From Adiantum capillus-veneris (Eukaryota > Streptophyta > Polypodiopsida > Polypodiales > Pteridaceae), in the NCBI GenBank assembly GCA_014529385.2, contig CM043957.1:89986881-90050880 (forward strand): a stretch of 64,000 nt of DNA, read 5' to 3'. The position numbers and the translations under genes are program-made. The notes beneath the pieces are model-generated. The model ran no database searches and was not told the DNA's origin. It saw nothing but the letters and a program-made list of their open reading frames with translations. Below, piece after piece: positions 45,647 to 57,079 of this stretch (positions are counted from its first letter, which is position 1; each line of letters starts with the position of its first letter).

Positions 45647-46309
45647 GGTCTTTAAATAGGCCACCTCAAGCTGAAAATCAATCTGGGTTGCTAAATGCAT
45701 CCTGGAGCTTCTCCAGTTAAGCATGGCAAGTTTAGTTCCCTGCCCACCAAGTGTTAAGTTGTCTTGGTTAACTGGTTCTGAGACTGAGGTGCTTGTTTGG
45801 AAACTCTCCCAGGACTCCCACAAAGCAAGAGGGCGCCCCCTAGCTGCTAAAGATGATCTGGAGTGGGCTGGAACCTGTTCGCACACAGTCCCGGGCCCCC
45901 GGTACCTCCCCGGACAATTTTTAGGAAAATTGGTTCTAGGCTAAAACGGGTCATACGAGTCGGATTTTGATGCCGAAAATTGCTATAGCAAGATCTAACT
46001 AAGGCGTACTGGCCCGAGTACCTGCCATATTTAGCAGCCCCCGGGGTTCGAAATACATTTTTTTGAAATTCGGGGTACGGGTGCAGTTTTTCGAGACGAT
46101 CAAAACTGGACGGGTCGGGTGACCAAAAACTTACATTTTTTGGAATTTTTTTACAAAAATTATTTTAATTCATATTTCAGAGTTGTAAAACATTCTAAAC
46201 ATCATGGCACTGACAGAATCTGGAAAACTGCTAAAAATAGTAACTTATTCCATTATTTTCATTTCAAGGTACAATAATGTTCTTTTTGATCGAGGTCGGA
46301 GACCTTACA
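43547..46309 (-). repeat. 5' LTR of element C (2763 bp)
   Basis: It matches 35,534-38,424 throughout apart from small differences and the copy-number changes noted for the left LTR. It contains a GT-rich run at about 45,590-45,644. It is followed by TTAGT and then by the RT N-terminus of element B. Confidence 0.95.
45651..45658 (-). promoter_or_regulatory. Candidate TATA box, element C LTR
   Basis: The minus strand reads GGCCTATTTAAAGACCTGC, located just upstream (on the element strand) of the GT-rich run. The left LTR has the same sequence at about 37,769-37,776. The assignment rests on the TATTTAAA sequence only. Confidence 0.4.
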
Positions 46310-46314
46310 TTAGT

Positions 46315-46562
46315 GATCTATAGTTGACACACATACGATATGTGCCGTCTTTCTTTTGCACTAATAACATGGGTGAACAAAATGGAGATGAGCTAGGCAT
46401 AACCATGTCCTTCTCAACTAACTCATGTACTTGCCGCATAATCTCCTCTTGTTGAGCTTGAGAAACTCTATAAGGAGGCTTATTAGGCGGTGAACATCTT
46501 GGAAGAAGTTCAATTGCCTTGTTTAGGAGGTAGTTCACAAGGGATGTCGTCAATAAAAACAT
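46315..46562 (-). pseudogene. Reverse transcriptase N-terminal part (element B), cut by element C
   Basis: Residues such as NKPPYRVSQAQQEEIMRQVH, PSSSPFCSPMLLVQKKDG and MCVNYRSL are the fingers region of a chromovirus RT. The frame runs straight into the TTAGT target duplication and element C. The next RT residues resume on the other side of C, below 35,528. Confidence 0.92.
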
Positions 46563-46617
46563 CTTGAAATCCCTTGAGAAAATTGGATAACTCTAATTCC
46601 TTGTGATTAGTTATATT

Positions 46618-46881
46618 TTATTTTGCTAAAGCATTAGGTTCATTTTTAGAATCTTTAACAAAAATCATGTACACGAAAATAGAGATCTTCATTGAATTAT
46701 TGAAAGAAGATTGCGTATGTACAATGGGTATGGTGTTACCCAACTCCTTAGCATCTATGTACATATCTTTTTCCATGGACCTAAATCCTATTAGGTGAAA
46801 TTTGGACTCACAAAGGGTCCCTTTAAGGAGTTTGACTTTACCGATCTCTACCAAAACGGGCGCATGGATAAATTTTTGCAA
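46618..46881 (-). pseudogene. Protease-RT linker of element B
   Basis: An 87-residue frame (FHLIGFRSMEKDMYIDAKEL) between protease and RT on the same strand. No domain is recognised. Its N-terminal half lies in one arm of a long inverted repeat, so part of the same sequence also occurs reversed at 47,038-47,236. Confidence 0.45.
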
Positions 46882-47236
46882 ACAAACTCCACAGTTGGTG
46901 GAGGTTTGACAGTTAAAATGTCCTCTTCAAGCTCTATCTATTGATATATAGCACGCCATGAGATTCCTCATATGTTAGAAGATTCTTTTTTTGATTCAAT
47001 TCACCTATGATGTGACAACTCTGAGGAATCTAAGTGAATAAAAGAAGAATATTCTAAAATATGAGGAATCTCATGGCGTGGTATATATCAGTAGATAGAG
47101 CTTGAAGAGGACATTCTAACTATCAAACCTCCACCAACTTTGGAGTTTGTTTGCAAAAAATTATCCATTTTGGTAGAGAGAGGTAAAGTCAAACTACTTA
47201 AAGGGCTCCTTTGTGAGTCCAAATTTCACCTAATAG
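46788..47236. repeat. Long inverted repeat (~200-bp arms, ~47-bp loop) inside element B
   Basis: 46,788-46,990 and 47,038-47,236 are reverse complements with scattered mismatches; landmarks are CTATTAGGTGAAATTTGGAC in arm 1 against GTCCAAATTTCACCTAATAG in arm 2, and GCCATGAGATTCCTCATAT against ATATGAGGAATCTCATGGC. RNA from either strand could fold into a long hairpin. The inverted copy replaces or interrupts the end of the protease domain, so it arose after the element was functional. Confidence 0.9.
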
Positions 47237-47691
47237 TAGATTTTTCTTTTAGGGAATTTAACATTGGTAGCCATGTGATCAAACCATGGTGCCCCTAGGA
47301 TTACATCCTCATGCTTGAGAGGAGAGATAAAGAATTCCTCTTTGTCCACATAGCTTTGGACATGGAGCCTCAATTTCCCAATTAAGGGAGTGACTGAAGC
47401 TTCTTGCCCCTTGAAAGCACCATCGGCGGGTAGGACATCTCCCATCTCATAGGCTTGGATGCCTAACTTGGTGGCCAACTCTGTGGATATGAAATTGTGA
47501 GTAGAACCGGGGTCAAAGAGAATAAAAGCATCATGTTCTCTTACCTTTCCCCAAGCATGGCACAGAGGAGATCCTTTGTGGTGAGCATCCTCTTCTTGGA
47601 TTTTGACCAAGGTAGCTCTAGGAGGCTCATTTCTTGTATTCTTGTGGGGGAAGCATGATAGGCATGTACTTGCTCCCCGCACTTGAAACAA
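47230..47691 (-). pseudogene. Aspartic protease region (element B)
   Basis: AFILFDPGSTHNFISTELAT is the retropepsin-like loop with D-P-G-S-T instead of D-S/T-G. HEDVILGAPWFDHM is the downstream conserved block. The N-terminus retains a broken zinc knuckle near 47,690-47,650 (the FKCGEQVHAYHAS frame, last Cys lost). The frame ends at the long inverted repeat. Confidence 0.85.
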
Positions 47692-47699
47692 CGGTTATC

Positions 47700-48289
47700 T
47701 TTACGATAACGCTCAAACTCTTCAAAAGAGAGTTTATTTTTGCCTTTATAAACTCCTTCTCCTTAGCTTTGTTGTTGTTGACGTTGCCTTTAAGAGACCT
47801 TTGGACATTTTCCCTCCCCTTAGGCTCATTGTTACGGTCCTTGTTCTCTGTGGGCTTAAGATTTCTCTTAGCCCCTGGTTGGAAATTGATTCATGAAGCC
47901 ACCATGGTATGGTGTATGACCATAGATATGGTGCGTGGTCTTTGGGAGTTGACATACTCTGCCATATCTTTAGTTAAGCCCGCACAAAATTATTGTTTTT
48001 GCTCTCCAAAATCCATCTTTTTGAAGACAGTGGCTTTGGGATGTAAGTCCAAAAACTTGTCTACATATTTGTGAATAGATTTGTCGGGAGAGAGCTTCAA
48101 GCTTCACCATTCAGTGAGTACTTTGTCTTTGACATCGGTAGCCAAAAACTGATTCATGATGGAAGCTCTTAAAATTTTCCATGTTCGTGGAGCTTCATCG
48201 TTTGCCCGTAGGGTAGACCACCATTGCTTGGCGGACTTTTGAAAATGCATAGATACATGGCATAGCTGATGAGGACTTTGGCACTTCAA
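47700..48289 (-). pseudogene. gag remnant (element B)
   Basis: AKQWWSTLRANDEAPRTWKI and LRASIMNQFLATDVKDKVLT match the retrotransposon Gag capsid pattern, continuing after a stop with SPDKSIHKYVDKFLDLHPKA and FCAGLTKDMAEYVNSQRP. A Lys/Asn-rich stretch then leads to the zinc knuckle. Several stops are present and the N-terminus is lost in the tandem repeats and unrecognised sequence up to the PBS. Confidence 0.8.
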
Positions 48290-48400
48290 GCCCTAGTTGC
48301 TACTCCTCTTAGGTGTACTTTGGCACTTCAAGCCCTAGTTTCTACTCCTCTTAGGTGTACTTTGGCACTTCAAGCCCTAGTTGCTACTCCTCTTTACCCC
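48277..48400. repeat. 42-bp tandem triplication in element B gag region
   Basis: TTTGGCACTTCAAGCCCTAG followed by TTGCTACTCCTCTTAGGTGTAC (split at the 20-base limit) occurs three times, with starts near 48,277, 48,319 and 48,361. The period is divisible by three. Confidence 0.9.
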
Positions 48401-48726
48401 TTTAGAAAAGCACTCAACCTCCTATACCTGTGGCTCGAATATCATTAATTGCAAGGAATAGAAGAGACGGTCTTTCAACACCAAAACTGTACCGACTCTT
48501 GTCAAGCTTCTAATAGCTCAATAGTGGTTAAGCCATAGGCAAGGCCCATACGACTCCACTATTAAGATGATAGCTCTCGATGGTGATGCCCCGTTATCTG
48601 CACGAAGCAGGCACACTCCAAGGCTGAAAAATCCCTACTCTACTTACTCAATTGCAATTAATAATACCAACCATTTATAGTTACCTTGAGGACCTCCCTT
48701 CTTGAGAAAGAAAAGAGAAACCTTGT

Positions 48727-48738
48727 GCTCTGATACCA
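48727..48738 (-). other. Primer binding site of element B (tRNA-iMet)
   Basis: The minus strand reads TGGTATCAGAGC one base after the LTR end, as in element C. Confidence 0.88.
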
Positions 48739-48739
48739 A

Positions 48740-50330
48740 TGTAACATTTAATGGCCTAGTAACTTGTGTGTAGCGGAAAATAGCATAAACATAGTGAGCA
48801 TTTCATTAGAATAGATTCCTAATGAGCATAGCAAGAGTGCTTGGATGGAGAGAGCAACAAAAAGCATAACACCTAGTTAGATAGGCATGAACAATACTTC
48901 AAAAGAGAGAGAAATTAAGCTATTGAGAACAGTTGAGGACCGAATTTACATGGAGCCGATCCCCCCTCCAAAAGGCTTTGTATTATAGGTTTCCCCCATC
49001 AAGGGAGACATTTTACAATACAATATTTTGTGCTCCTTCAATAACTTGCTGATGCAATGAAGATGGAAGCTTCAAGCGCCATGCACACACTTATAAAAAC
49101 ACAACATCAATTCCCTCATGGTCTTAAACGCAAGACCTCACACACCTTAGAAGATGGTGAGAGCTAGTGGGATATGAGATTAGATTGAGGGAAGAAGGAG
49201 TATTCTTATGAGAAAGAAGTATATCTCCTCACATAATCACTCATAAAAGCTTAGCATAGCTTAGTAATTAGCATGGTAGAGGAGATGAGCATGCATTGGA
49301 GCTTGGCTCTTGGTTGGATTTGCATCAAAAAGCCAAGCGTTGTTGGTGTAGGCCTCCCTTCTCACAAGCTTGGAGTAGGTGATGAGCTTTCCATTAAAGC
49401 TTGATAAGGAGAGAGAGTATTCTTTGCTTCACACATGAGATTGTGTGAGTGTGTGTGTGATAATGCCTTGCAAAAATCTAGCCCCTCTCTCTCTTGGTCG
49501 ACCCCTCATCATTTTTACTCATGTTGGCATCCCATTGGACCTTGCAAAGCTTAGCCAATGATAATTAAGAAGCATAAGTGATAGCCTTGTGACATGTGTC
49601 CCCCTTTCCCCTTTTGTGAGAGCCTTAGGTAATTAATTAATGCAATTAAACTCTCATTGGACCCCTTAGTCTTCTGGCCAATAGGAATCAGGCAAGCCAT
49701 TAGGCTGCTGAAGGGTCATTGGACCCCTTGGGAGACTGCCCAATGGTCTTCTAGAGAGCTTAACTTCTATTGATTCTTCTATCAAGTGTTTTAAAATATA
49801 TTAAATTAAATGTACTGTAGCCTTATTCTCATTGGTCCACCTCTATGGCCATCCAATATGAATTGAGTGCATCTTGGGGGCAACTGGGCTAGGGAGCTGA
49901 CATGTGTCCCCTATTCCATTTGTGTAACGGGAGCTTGCTAGAGTGTGTGTGTGTTTCTCTCTCATCCCCTACAAGAAAGGCTCATCCCCTCAAGAATAGG
50001 GATGTGGGAAGACTTTTGAGTCTTCCCACTAGCATCCAATTTACACTAAGCTTGACCAATGGACACAACCTTGAATTCAGAAACCTTAGCATTTTGGAAG
50101 TCTTAATGGGCTGAACCTTAGGGTCTTTGAAGCCCATTGTTGCACATTGCTCTTTTCCAGATGCTCCCCCCTGTTGGATCCCTATTTTCCCTTCTTTGGA
50201 TCCCTACTGTGGCCGATTTGCCAGTTGAACCAATATTCTAGCTTTTTCTCCCCTGGTACTTCCCCATATCAAATGATCAATTTAACATGAGAAAATCATT
50301 TAGGAGAATTAGATATTAGTTATTATGACA
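48740..50330 (-). repeat. 5' LTR of element B (1591 bp)
   Basis: It begins TGTAACATTTAATGGCC and ends TTATTATGACA. Its final ~155 bp match the truncated LTR at 32,495-32,639. The border with the internal region is fixed by the adjoining PBS. There is a GT run at about 49,448-49,460. Confidence 0.88.
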
Positions 50331-50559
50331 TACATGCTATGAGATATGCACATATGAGAAATCACTCAGTTTTGAGCGCCTAGACATCATATGCGTATGA
50401 TGACTCATAGCATGAATCGGCACCCAAAAATCATTTTTGACCACATGCGTAGCACCCTTAGGCCCTAATTAGATTGTATTTCAAATTTGAAGTCATTTGG
50501 ATAGCTAAAAATTGAGAAAATTTCAAATTTTGTAAATAACACTAACTTTTGCACTTGGA
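50331..50559 (+). repeat. Element A palindrome unit next to the extra ORF
   Basis: The 24-bp site at 50,382-50,405 (core ACATCATATGCGTATGATGA) matches the palindromes at 28.36-29.24 kb. The sequence after it keeps the ATTTTTGACC and AAATTTGAAGTCATTTGG-like blocks of that repeat. It shows that the tandem repeat family exists on both sides of the nested insertion. Confidence 0.75.
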
Positions 50560-53500
50560 GTGCTCGAAGGATCAATAGAAGCCAGCAAATCACCAGCTAA
50601 GAAGAAGAGGTTGTCCTTAAAGGATATCATTGCAGCCATTGAACCATACACAATACCCAAAGAGACACTGAAGCCAACCAAGGCTTGGGTAGATGAAGCC
50701 ACATTGGAAAGGGAAGGGTTGGTAGTGTATCAAGGTACATTCAGAGACCCACAAGGAAATACCATGGATATCTCAATAAATCGTGAGAAATCATGGAATA
50801 CACAAACAAAGAAGAAAATCTCAAGCAAGTGGAGAGAGAAAATTTATATAACTTCTTCATAGCAAGACCAGTAGGTGTGGACACACAAAGAGTCTACGAG
50901 CTAGTCAAATCCATTCAAAAAGATGACAAAGTAGTGATTACTAGTTTGGATGGCCAGAAGACCAAGGTGGTAGTAAACCCTCAAATCATTGCAGATGCTT
51001 TGGAACTCCACAATAAGGGCAGATTTGTGAGAGAAAGGAGAGATGATGTGAAGGTCTACTCTCACAAAAATACCAATCCCACATTTGAAGACCTAGAGGA
51101 TCCAAGGGCTGCAACGATCTACAAGCTTTACAACCAATACTTTATTTTTTGCAGCAAAAGAATTCAAAAGTACATGACATCGCCACATGCAGTAGCAACA
51201 ATGATCACATGGGCATTACAAAGCAGTGTGCCCAAAGAAGTGAACTATGTCCAGTATTTTGCATGAGCAAGTGGTCGGAATGGGCATGGAGAATCCAAAA
51301 TACATCAAAGGCGGAGATATTTTGACAAGAAGTAAATATGAAGCTATTGGAGCCAAAGGACGGTGGACATACCCACCTACACAAAAAAAGTGGTTGCGAC
51401 TAAAAGAGGATGTAGAGGATGAACCACCAGTGGTACCACTTGTTGCTACATGACTCAAACGGAAGCTAGAGCCTGTATAGGAGGAAAAATCAAAAGAACT
51501 ACCAAAGAAGAAGGGGAAGGTGGCAATGGCAAAGGAAAAATAGCCGAAAGAAACAACCAGTCAAAGGGTAACTTGAATCGAGAGGTTGATCAAGCAGTTC
51601 AAGACCGACAAAGGAGACTTTGAAGAGTACTAGGTGCCAGATCCCACAAAGATCGGGGGAAACTCCTCAAGACCACTAGAAGATCAGTTTGATCACTACA
51701 TTTGAGCCTTTGAAGACTCTAAAATAGTGATCAAACAATAGGATTTAGAGCCGTTCACAGTCAAAGAAGTCCAAGATACTTTGCCACCTGAACCTTCTTC
51801 GGAAACTACCTCTCTAATTCCAAGCCCTAAACCCCCAGCATATTAACAGAGGGACTTATCAAAGAAGAAAATAGAGGCTAAATTGATGCCAAAGGAAAAA
51901 GGAAAAGCACATAGATGCACCTATGAAGACCTCCTCAAAGCTGGATATTCACTTGAGGATGCATTTGAGGATGAATATGGCACCTCTATTCCACCATGCG
52001 ATGCAAAAGACAAAGAGAGAGATGAAGGAAAGCTCAAGGACCATGATACACAAAGAAGACCACCATAAGTGCAGTTACTATCACTTGGAGTGCTAGGGTT
52101 GGTACAGTTTCCACTAGTGCCAGAATGGAGACCTTTGAACAACCTTTGGAGGCCACCTCCAGTGGGGGTAATGCTAAGCATGGGACACCAGGTTCCATTT
52201 TTAGGTCCACTCCCCAGGCCAACGGCAAGAAAAATGGTATCAACTAATGAAGAAGATGCAAGAGAAGCTCATCAAATAATAGACAAAATCAGAATGCAAT
52301 CTCTTACACTCACAGAAGAGACTAGCATGCCACACACCAAGGAGGGAAATATGCAAGAAGAGTATGAAACCCTCATCAAAACTCTCCAAATCACGAGTTA
52401 AAGAGCTGACATGGCAGACAAGAGCTTGAGACTCTCACTAAAACACTAAAGGATGCTGAGAGCAAACGAGACACTCTTACACTGTAGATGGCAAAGGTCT
52501 CAGGCAAAGTCAAGAATTTGCATGAAGAAAAGGAAAAGATGGAGGATGAGATGGAGGTAGCTAAAGATGAGGTAGTGGAGCTAAATGCCAAGATAGAGCT
52601 CCAAGATTTGAAAATACAGAGGCTCCAAGCAACCCCAAGGGTTGCAAGAGCAAGTAGAGGAGCGGATAGCCAAGCTATACAAGCCTTGGAGGCTCAAATC
52701 ATTGCACTACAGAAGGAATTATGGTTGGAACAAAGATAGATAATTCAAATGGAAGAAGGTTCCCTAGCCGCCAAAGAAAGATTATTAGCCAACCAAGAAG
52801 AACTAAAAAAAGAGAATGAACAACTCAAACTCCAATCGGAAAATCTGCAAGAGCTGTTAGTAGATCAAGCAAAGAGGCCACAAGGAAGGATATCTTGGCC
52901 CAACAATAGTTGTTAAGACTCCAATGAGGATTAGAAGAGACAAAATCACATGAGATGGAGCCAGAAATTAGTGACCTGGGCATCAATGCAGAACATGATC
53001 CCATGGAGGTCCCTGAAGGTGCAAAAGATCTACAGTACCTAGAGCAACACACTTACATATGCAAGGAGAGAAAGAGCAGCCACTAATGATAGAAGAGGAG
53101 GCACGCCTCCAAAATCTGATTGAGCAAGCCACAACAAGAGAAGAGCATAAGGAAGCCTTGGAATTGGAAAAGAGGATGATCCACTCAGTTGGAGTCCAAG
53201 GGCTAGCCACAAATGTGCTTAGGGAAGAGTGGATGCAACCATCACTCCCCTACCCTCTCTTGAAGTATGAAGTCCTTACCATAAAAAAGAGAGTTGAGGC
53301 AGAAGGAACAGAGCCAGTATATGAAGGGAATGTCAAGGACCCAGAAACTAAAAAGAGGATTGTGGACTCCTAGCCAAAGTGGAGAAAAGGGTGGCTTCTC
53401 AAGTACCTCGTATTTTTGAAGTACTTGGTGGAAGCCCCAAAAAGCATAAGGGATGACACTCTGTACTGTGCAATACCTTGTGTACGCACATAGGAAAACC

Positions 53501-53981
53501 ACTCCACACTCTTGAAGAAGCATCCCACCTGGCTTAACTACCCGCGTCAGTGCTACCACCTATGGAAGGAGAGAGAATAAGCGTATCTTATATGGTAAAA
53601 ACCCTAAAGGGCACCATGAAGATGTTCATTGGCTCTCCTAACTTGACATGTGTAATGATCAAGAAAATATGCAAAACCCTCCTGGTGGCCTACCTTGAAG
53701 TGTTTGCACCGACCAAAGCAACGGACTCCATGCTATTATCAACGGGCGACAATGTCACCAAAATGACATATGATTTGTCAAAACAGCCATCCCCAAAGGT
53801 GTTACATCTGTTTTATCAAAGAGTGATGTTGTTACCAAGTTATCACATGCAAGCCTTTGAGGAAGCCTTCTACACTAGATTTTTCACGTACGACAACAAG
53901 GTCTTTGGCCCTACAGTCACCTTGGGCAACATCAAATGCGAATCATACTTAAGGCTGCTAAAGCCACAAGGTTTCCATTGA
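50560..53981 (+). pseudogene. Extra ORF of element A: N-terminal domain, coiled coil, C-terminal domain
   Basis: I do not recognise a function. Segment 50,560-50,862 (SPAKKKRLSLKDIIAAIEPY) shifts into 50,793-51,266 with VDTQRVYELVKSI, TKVVVNPQIIADALELHNKG and TIYKLYNQYFIFCSKRIQKY. The V-x-x-x-P-x-x-I-A-x-A-L pattern parallels VNGVIVKATPDAIAFAFKMP in the first Ty3 element. A Lys/Glu/Pro-rich stretch with many stops covers 51,450-52,070. Segment 52,488-52,739 (KVKNLHEEKEKMEDEMEVAK) is a clear coiled coil that continues with stops to about 52,860. Segments 53,059-53,373 and 53,550-53,981 (ISVSYMVKTLKGTMKMFIGS; LHLFYQRVMLLPSYHMQAFE) form a C-terminal domain. The ORF ends about 100 bp before the PPT, at the very 3' end of the element. 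Confidence 0.6.
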
Positions 53982-54070
53982 CGCAAATGGCTGAAGACAA
54001 CTACAGTAGCTAGACGCAAGGACTAGAAGATCCAAAAGACAAAGATCTATCATGTCAGGGACAACATGGA

Positions 54071-54085
54071 CATGGAGGGGGGGAG
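54071..54085 (+). other. Polypurine tract of element A
   Basis: GGAGGGGGGGAG (54,074-54,085) directly precedes the TGTTAACC start of the 3' LTR. Confidence 0.8.
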
Positions 54086-55590
54086 TGTTAACCACTAACG
54101 AGAAAAGCCCAATTTTGTATTATTTATTCCATCAAACTCAACGTAATTTTTTTAGGACTCGATTGAGTTTCCAGATTGTAATATACTAAGTATGCGGATT
54201 AGCCAAACCCATAGTAGAAAGTAGGAGATGATTCTGATAATTCAAAACTTCCAAGACTGAGATATAAAAGTGTTAACCCTCGTGGCTCACGGACACCCTA
54301 TCGCCTACAACGGACACTTTAACCATATTATGTATTTGGTAGAGTCAGGCACCGGGCTTGTCGGACCAATAGGAAAAGGGTAAGAGTGATCGCCAATGAG
54401 AGGCTCACTTTAACTTGGACATTCAAGGGATTAGTTGGTTAAGCATGGGCGCCCAAGTGTGAATGGGGTGAGCTCCTATAAAAGCCAACTAAACCTAATT
54501 TTTACTCATTCTCTCATTTGTGCAATAGAAGAGTGCTCTTGCTCCATCTCCATCTTCTTCTTCTTCACCTCCTTGTGTGTGTGTGAGAGAGAGAGAGAGA
54601 GAGGGAGAGTGTGTGTGCGATCGAGCATTACGAAGGCACGACGGCGGCGAAGCGGTTGAGCGCGGCACGACTGCAGCTTCTTCTTCATCGCGGCGAGGAA
54701 TCCACCACAAAGGCGAGCGTCGAGCGGTGAGTGACACACCCTTTGTTCTCTTGAGCTTGCTAGTTTAGGCTTGTTGTGTGCTTGGAGACGTTTGTGGCTC
54801 GCATACGGTGTATTGGCAAGTCCCTTGCTTCGACAGTGCGGCAAGGAGCGCACAAAAAGCCAATTTTTGTAACCCTAAGAAGAACTTTTGAATTAATCAA
54901 CTTTTGAGTTCAACAAAGTGTGCCATGAGTTTTGTGTGAGAGAGGGAGTGATCTTCTTCTACTTTCCATGTGCACCACAAATGCTACATTGCAAAAGCAT
55001 CTTGACCATAATGTTAGCAACGACAAGAGCTACGGGCCAATGCCAAGCTTGCACGGTTTTGATCTTTTTGCAAAGGCTCTTCATGAAGAGCTCTCCGATG
55101 ACCTTTGAGGTGAATTTTCTCTCTAGCTGTTCATCTGATTAGAGATTTCTATATGTCAATGCGTTCACGGTAAGTAGAACTACACATTAGGCCTAAACAC
55201 ATCTAGAATCAATGACCTGTAATTTTTGGCCTATCTTCATGTGCAATTTCTACACCAAGTGTCTATAGGTAGTGAGTTTGGTTAGAGACTTTAGGGTAGT
55301 GTCCTTTAGGTGTGTAAAGGTTATCCCTTGAGTTTTGTGACGATTTGATAATGCTAGGTCTTGTTTTTGAGAGCGTAGCTGTCGTAGATAAGATAACATT
55401 TGTGCGTACATAGTGTGCTTTGAGTTGGTGTTCCTTGTTAGTGATTGTCCATAGAAGGTCAAGTAGATGATTGACACCCATCTATTTATTTCCATGCACC
55501 TATGGGTCAAGCTCCATCCTCCGTTGACATCTTGTTTGTTGGCCTAGTTCTCACTTTGCTAGCAACTGCAAGCAATGACTTTGCCCAACA
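54086..55590 (+). repeat. 3' LTR of element A (1505 bp)
   Basis: It begins TGTTAACCACTAACGAG after the PPT and ends TTGCCCAACA; TGTT/AACA are inverted ends. Its last ~243 bp match the 5' LTR remnant at 27,405-27,648. It contains a GT-GA microsatellite at about 54,574-54,620. Short ORFs inside it are not considered genes. Confidence 0.88.
54477..54483 (+). promoter_or_regulatory. Candidate TATA box, element A LTR
   Basis: CTCCTATAAAAGCC lies within the LTR, about 390 bp from its start, upstream of a pyrimidine-rich stretch that could be the RNA start. The equivalent part of the 5' LTR is missing, so this copy no longer drives the element. Confidence 0.5.
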
Positions 55591-55784
55591 ATAGTTGCCC
55601 ATGGTAACTTGTGTACTTTCATTTACTCATCTTAGTTTTGCATTTGGAATGTCCAACTTACAATGGATTGTTCTCATGTTCTATGTCAACTTTGTATTTT
55701 GTGTCTGTCATTCCCCATCTGCTCACAATATAGGGATTTTGCACAACTAAATACATTATACACTCATCATCAAAGTATCAATCA
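55591..55784. other. Junction between element A and the element D remnant
   Basis: ATAGT (55,591-55,595) could be a target duplication of A, but the other side cannot be tested because A's left LTR is truncated. No D 3' LTR or PPT could be recognised here. Confidence 0.4.
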
Positions 55785-55933
55785 CCATTGTAGTCCACAA
55801 GCACTAGGTCCTTGAACTCACTAGGTCGCTCTTCTAACTTTATGTAGTAGCAATCCATATCATCTTTGTAAATTTTTGTCTTTGGTTGTCTTCAAACTGG
55901 TATTTCAAGTGCCTTTACTTCCATTACATTCAC
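55785..55933 (-). pseudogene. Short coding-like segment, unrecognised (D region)
   Basis: The minus strand reads VNVMEVKALEIPV, a TGA, then RQPKTKIYKDDMDCYYIKLE and ERPSEFKDLVLVDYNGD before a stop. The composition is protein-like and the frame is open on both sides of the single TGA. It may be the C-terminus of the protein encoded upstream (57-60 kb). No family is recognised. Confidence 0.4.
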
Positions 55934-57079
55934 AAAATCCATTAACAAACAACGTTCAATACATACACAAGAATCAAGAATCTGTTAGGTAACTGAATTT
56001 TTGAATATGAACAAAATATTGAATAGGCAAAAAAACAAGAATTTGACATTGCACAGGGAGTCAATCCTCTCCTTCTTCTTCATTCCACACATTCAAAATG
56101 TTACAACCATCAAGGAATAACCCATTTTCTGATATGAAGAGGTTTGTCCCTTTTCAAACTACAAGTATTGACCATCTCCTAAAAAATTTACAAACACTCA
56201 ACTAAAAATATGAAACTACTCCCATTTTGGGTTTAACACTTGGCACATCCCGGTGGTAAAAAGTTTTCCCCCAAAAAACTTTTGACTCGATTTCCACAAA
56301 TCCCTCGTTCAAGAAACTCAACACTAATAACTATATAGAGTGCAAAGTGAAGTGCCTAGAACTTAATCCAAGATTCACAAACTGCAAACTACATAATTAC
56401 TAAACACTGCCCATAAACCCCCAAAGGACTACATTGATATCCCAAAACATTGTGTACCACATCACTACAAAACAAGGTGAATTACAGGTGCACCATTTAT
56501 TGGCAACATGCCAGGGCTGGGAACCCATCAAGTAAATCATCATCCATGAGAGCTCATATAAAAAAACTTGTAGAACCATAATTCCAAGATCAAACTCTTA
56601 CTCCACAAAGATGGTAAAAACATATAAATTCAGAATCAAGATCTTTTGCATCCCTGAAATCTGCACTCCTAAATTCTACATGATTGAAAATTGCATTCCT
56701 GCAAATTGCATCCCTTTACAAATCTGGAATTCATCAAACATATCCCAAAACAATATTCTCAAATAAACAAATTGGTTCCAAGAACCATGTAAAATATGAT
56801 CCAAATGCTCCACAAACATCTCCTCTTCAACATCCACCATTTTGGGCAAATTAGACTCAAAACACTTTTTTCTTTGCAACTCAACCATTTTCCTCATCAA
56901 ACATTGAAACTTTAGCAAGAGAAACATCCAAAATATCAAATCCCATTTAAATCCAAAAGAATTTTGCAAAATCAGGTTAAAATCTTCACCTCTTGATCAT
57001 TGTTTTACAAAACCTGATCCAAATAATATGAGGCTAACAACATTGAATCATCAAAATCAACATCTCCCATCTGAAAAAT
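55934..57079. other. Degenerate part of the D region
   Basis: Contains a minus-strand 97-codon frame (56,969-56,676) without recognisable motifs; the rest is AT-rich and interrupted. It may be decayed coding sequence. Confidence 0.35.

Larger units (their letters stand above)
35534..46309 (-). mobile_element. Element C: minus-strand Ty3/gypsy chromovirus with ~2.8-kb LTRs
   Basis: The LTRs at 35,534-38,424 and 43,547-46,309 both run TGTGAGG...CCTTACA. TTAGT flanks the element on both sides (35,529-35,533 and 46,310-46,314), a clean 5-bp target duplication inside element B's RT. The internal region of 5.1 kb has the iMet PBS, a leader ORF, gag, protease, RT, RNase H, integrase, chromodomain and PPT. 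About 130 bp of the LTRs compared by eye are about 96% identical, so C is the youngest element here. Coding sequence is close to intact, with a few single stops and one apparent single-base insertion. Confidence 0.96.
32495..50330 (-). mobile_element. Element B: minus-strand Ty3/gypsy chromovirus nested in A, split by C
   Basis: The order on the minus strand is 5' LTR (48,740-50,330), iMet PBS, gag, protease, RT N-terminus, then element C, then the rest of RT, RNase H, integrase with chromodomain, PPT and truncated 3' LTR (32,495-32,639). Removing C (35,534-46,309 plus one TTAGT copy) restores contiguous RT. B without C is about 7 kb. All coding parts contain stops or shifts. No target duplication can be seen, because the left end is deleted. 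The chromodomain is thought to steer integration to modified chromatin in this lineage. Confidence 0.92.
27405..55590 (+). mobile_element. Element A: plus-strand LTR retrotransposon, interrupted by nested elements B and C
   Basis: The left boundary is a truncated 5' LTR (27,405-27,648) followed by a tRNA-Asp type PBS. The right boundary is a PPT and a complete 3' LTR (54,086-55,590) with TGTT...AACA ends. Internal parts on the two sides of the nested insertion belong together: the same 24-bp palindrome occurs at 28,357-29,238 and at 50,382. A gag remnant lies at 30.3-32.5 kb and an extra ORF at 50.6-54.0 kb. No protease, RT, RNase H or integrase of A is visible. They were either lost by a deletion at 32,494/32,495, where B's LTR is also cut, or never present. 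Without B and C the remnant is about 10.3 kb. Confidence 0.82.
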
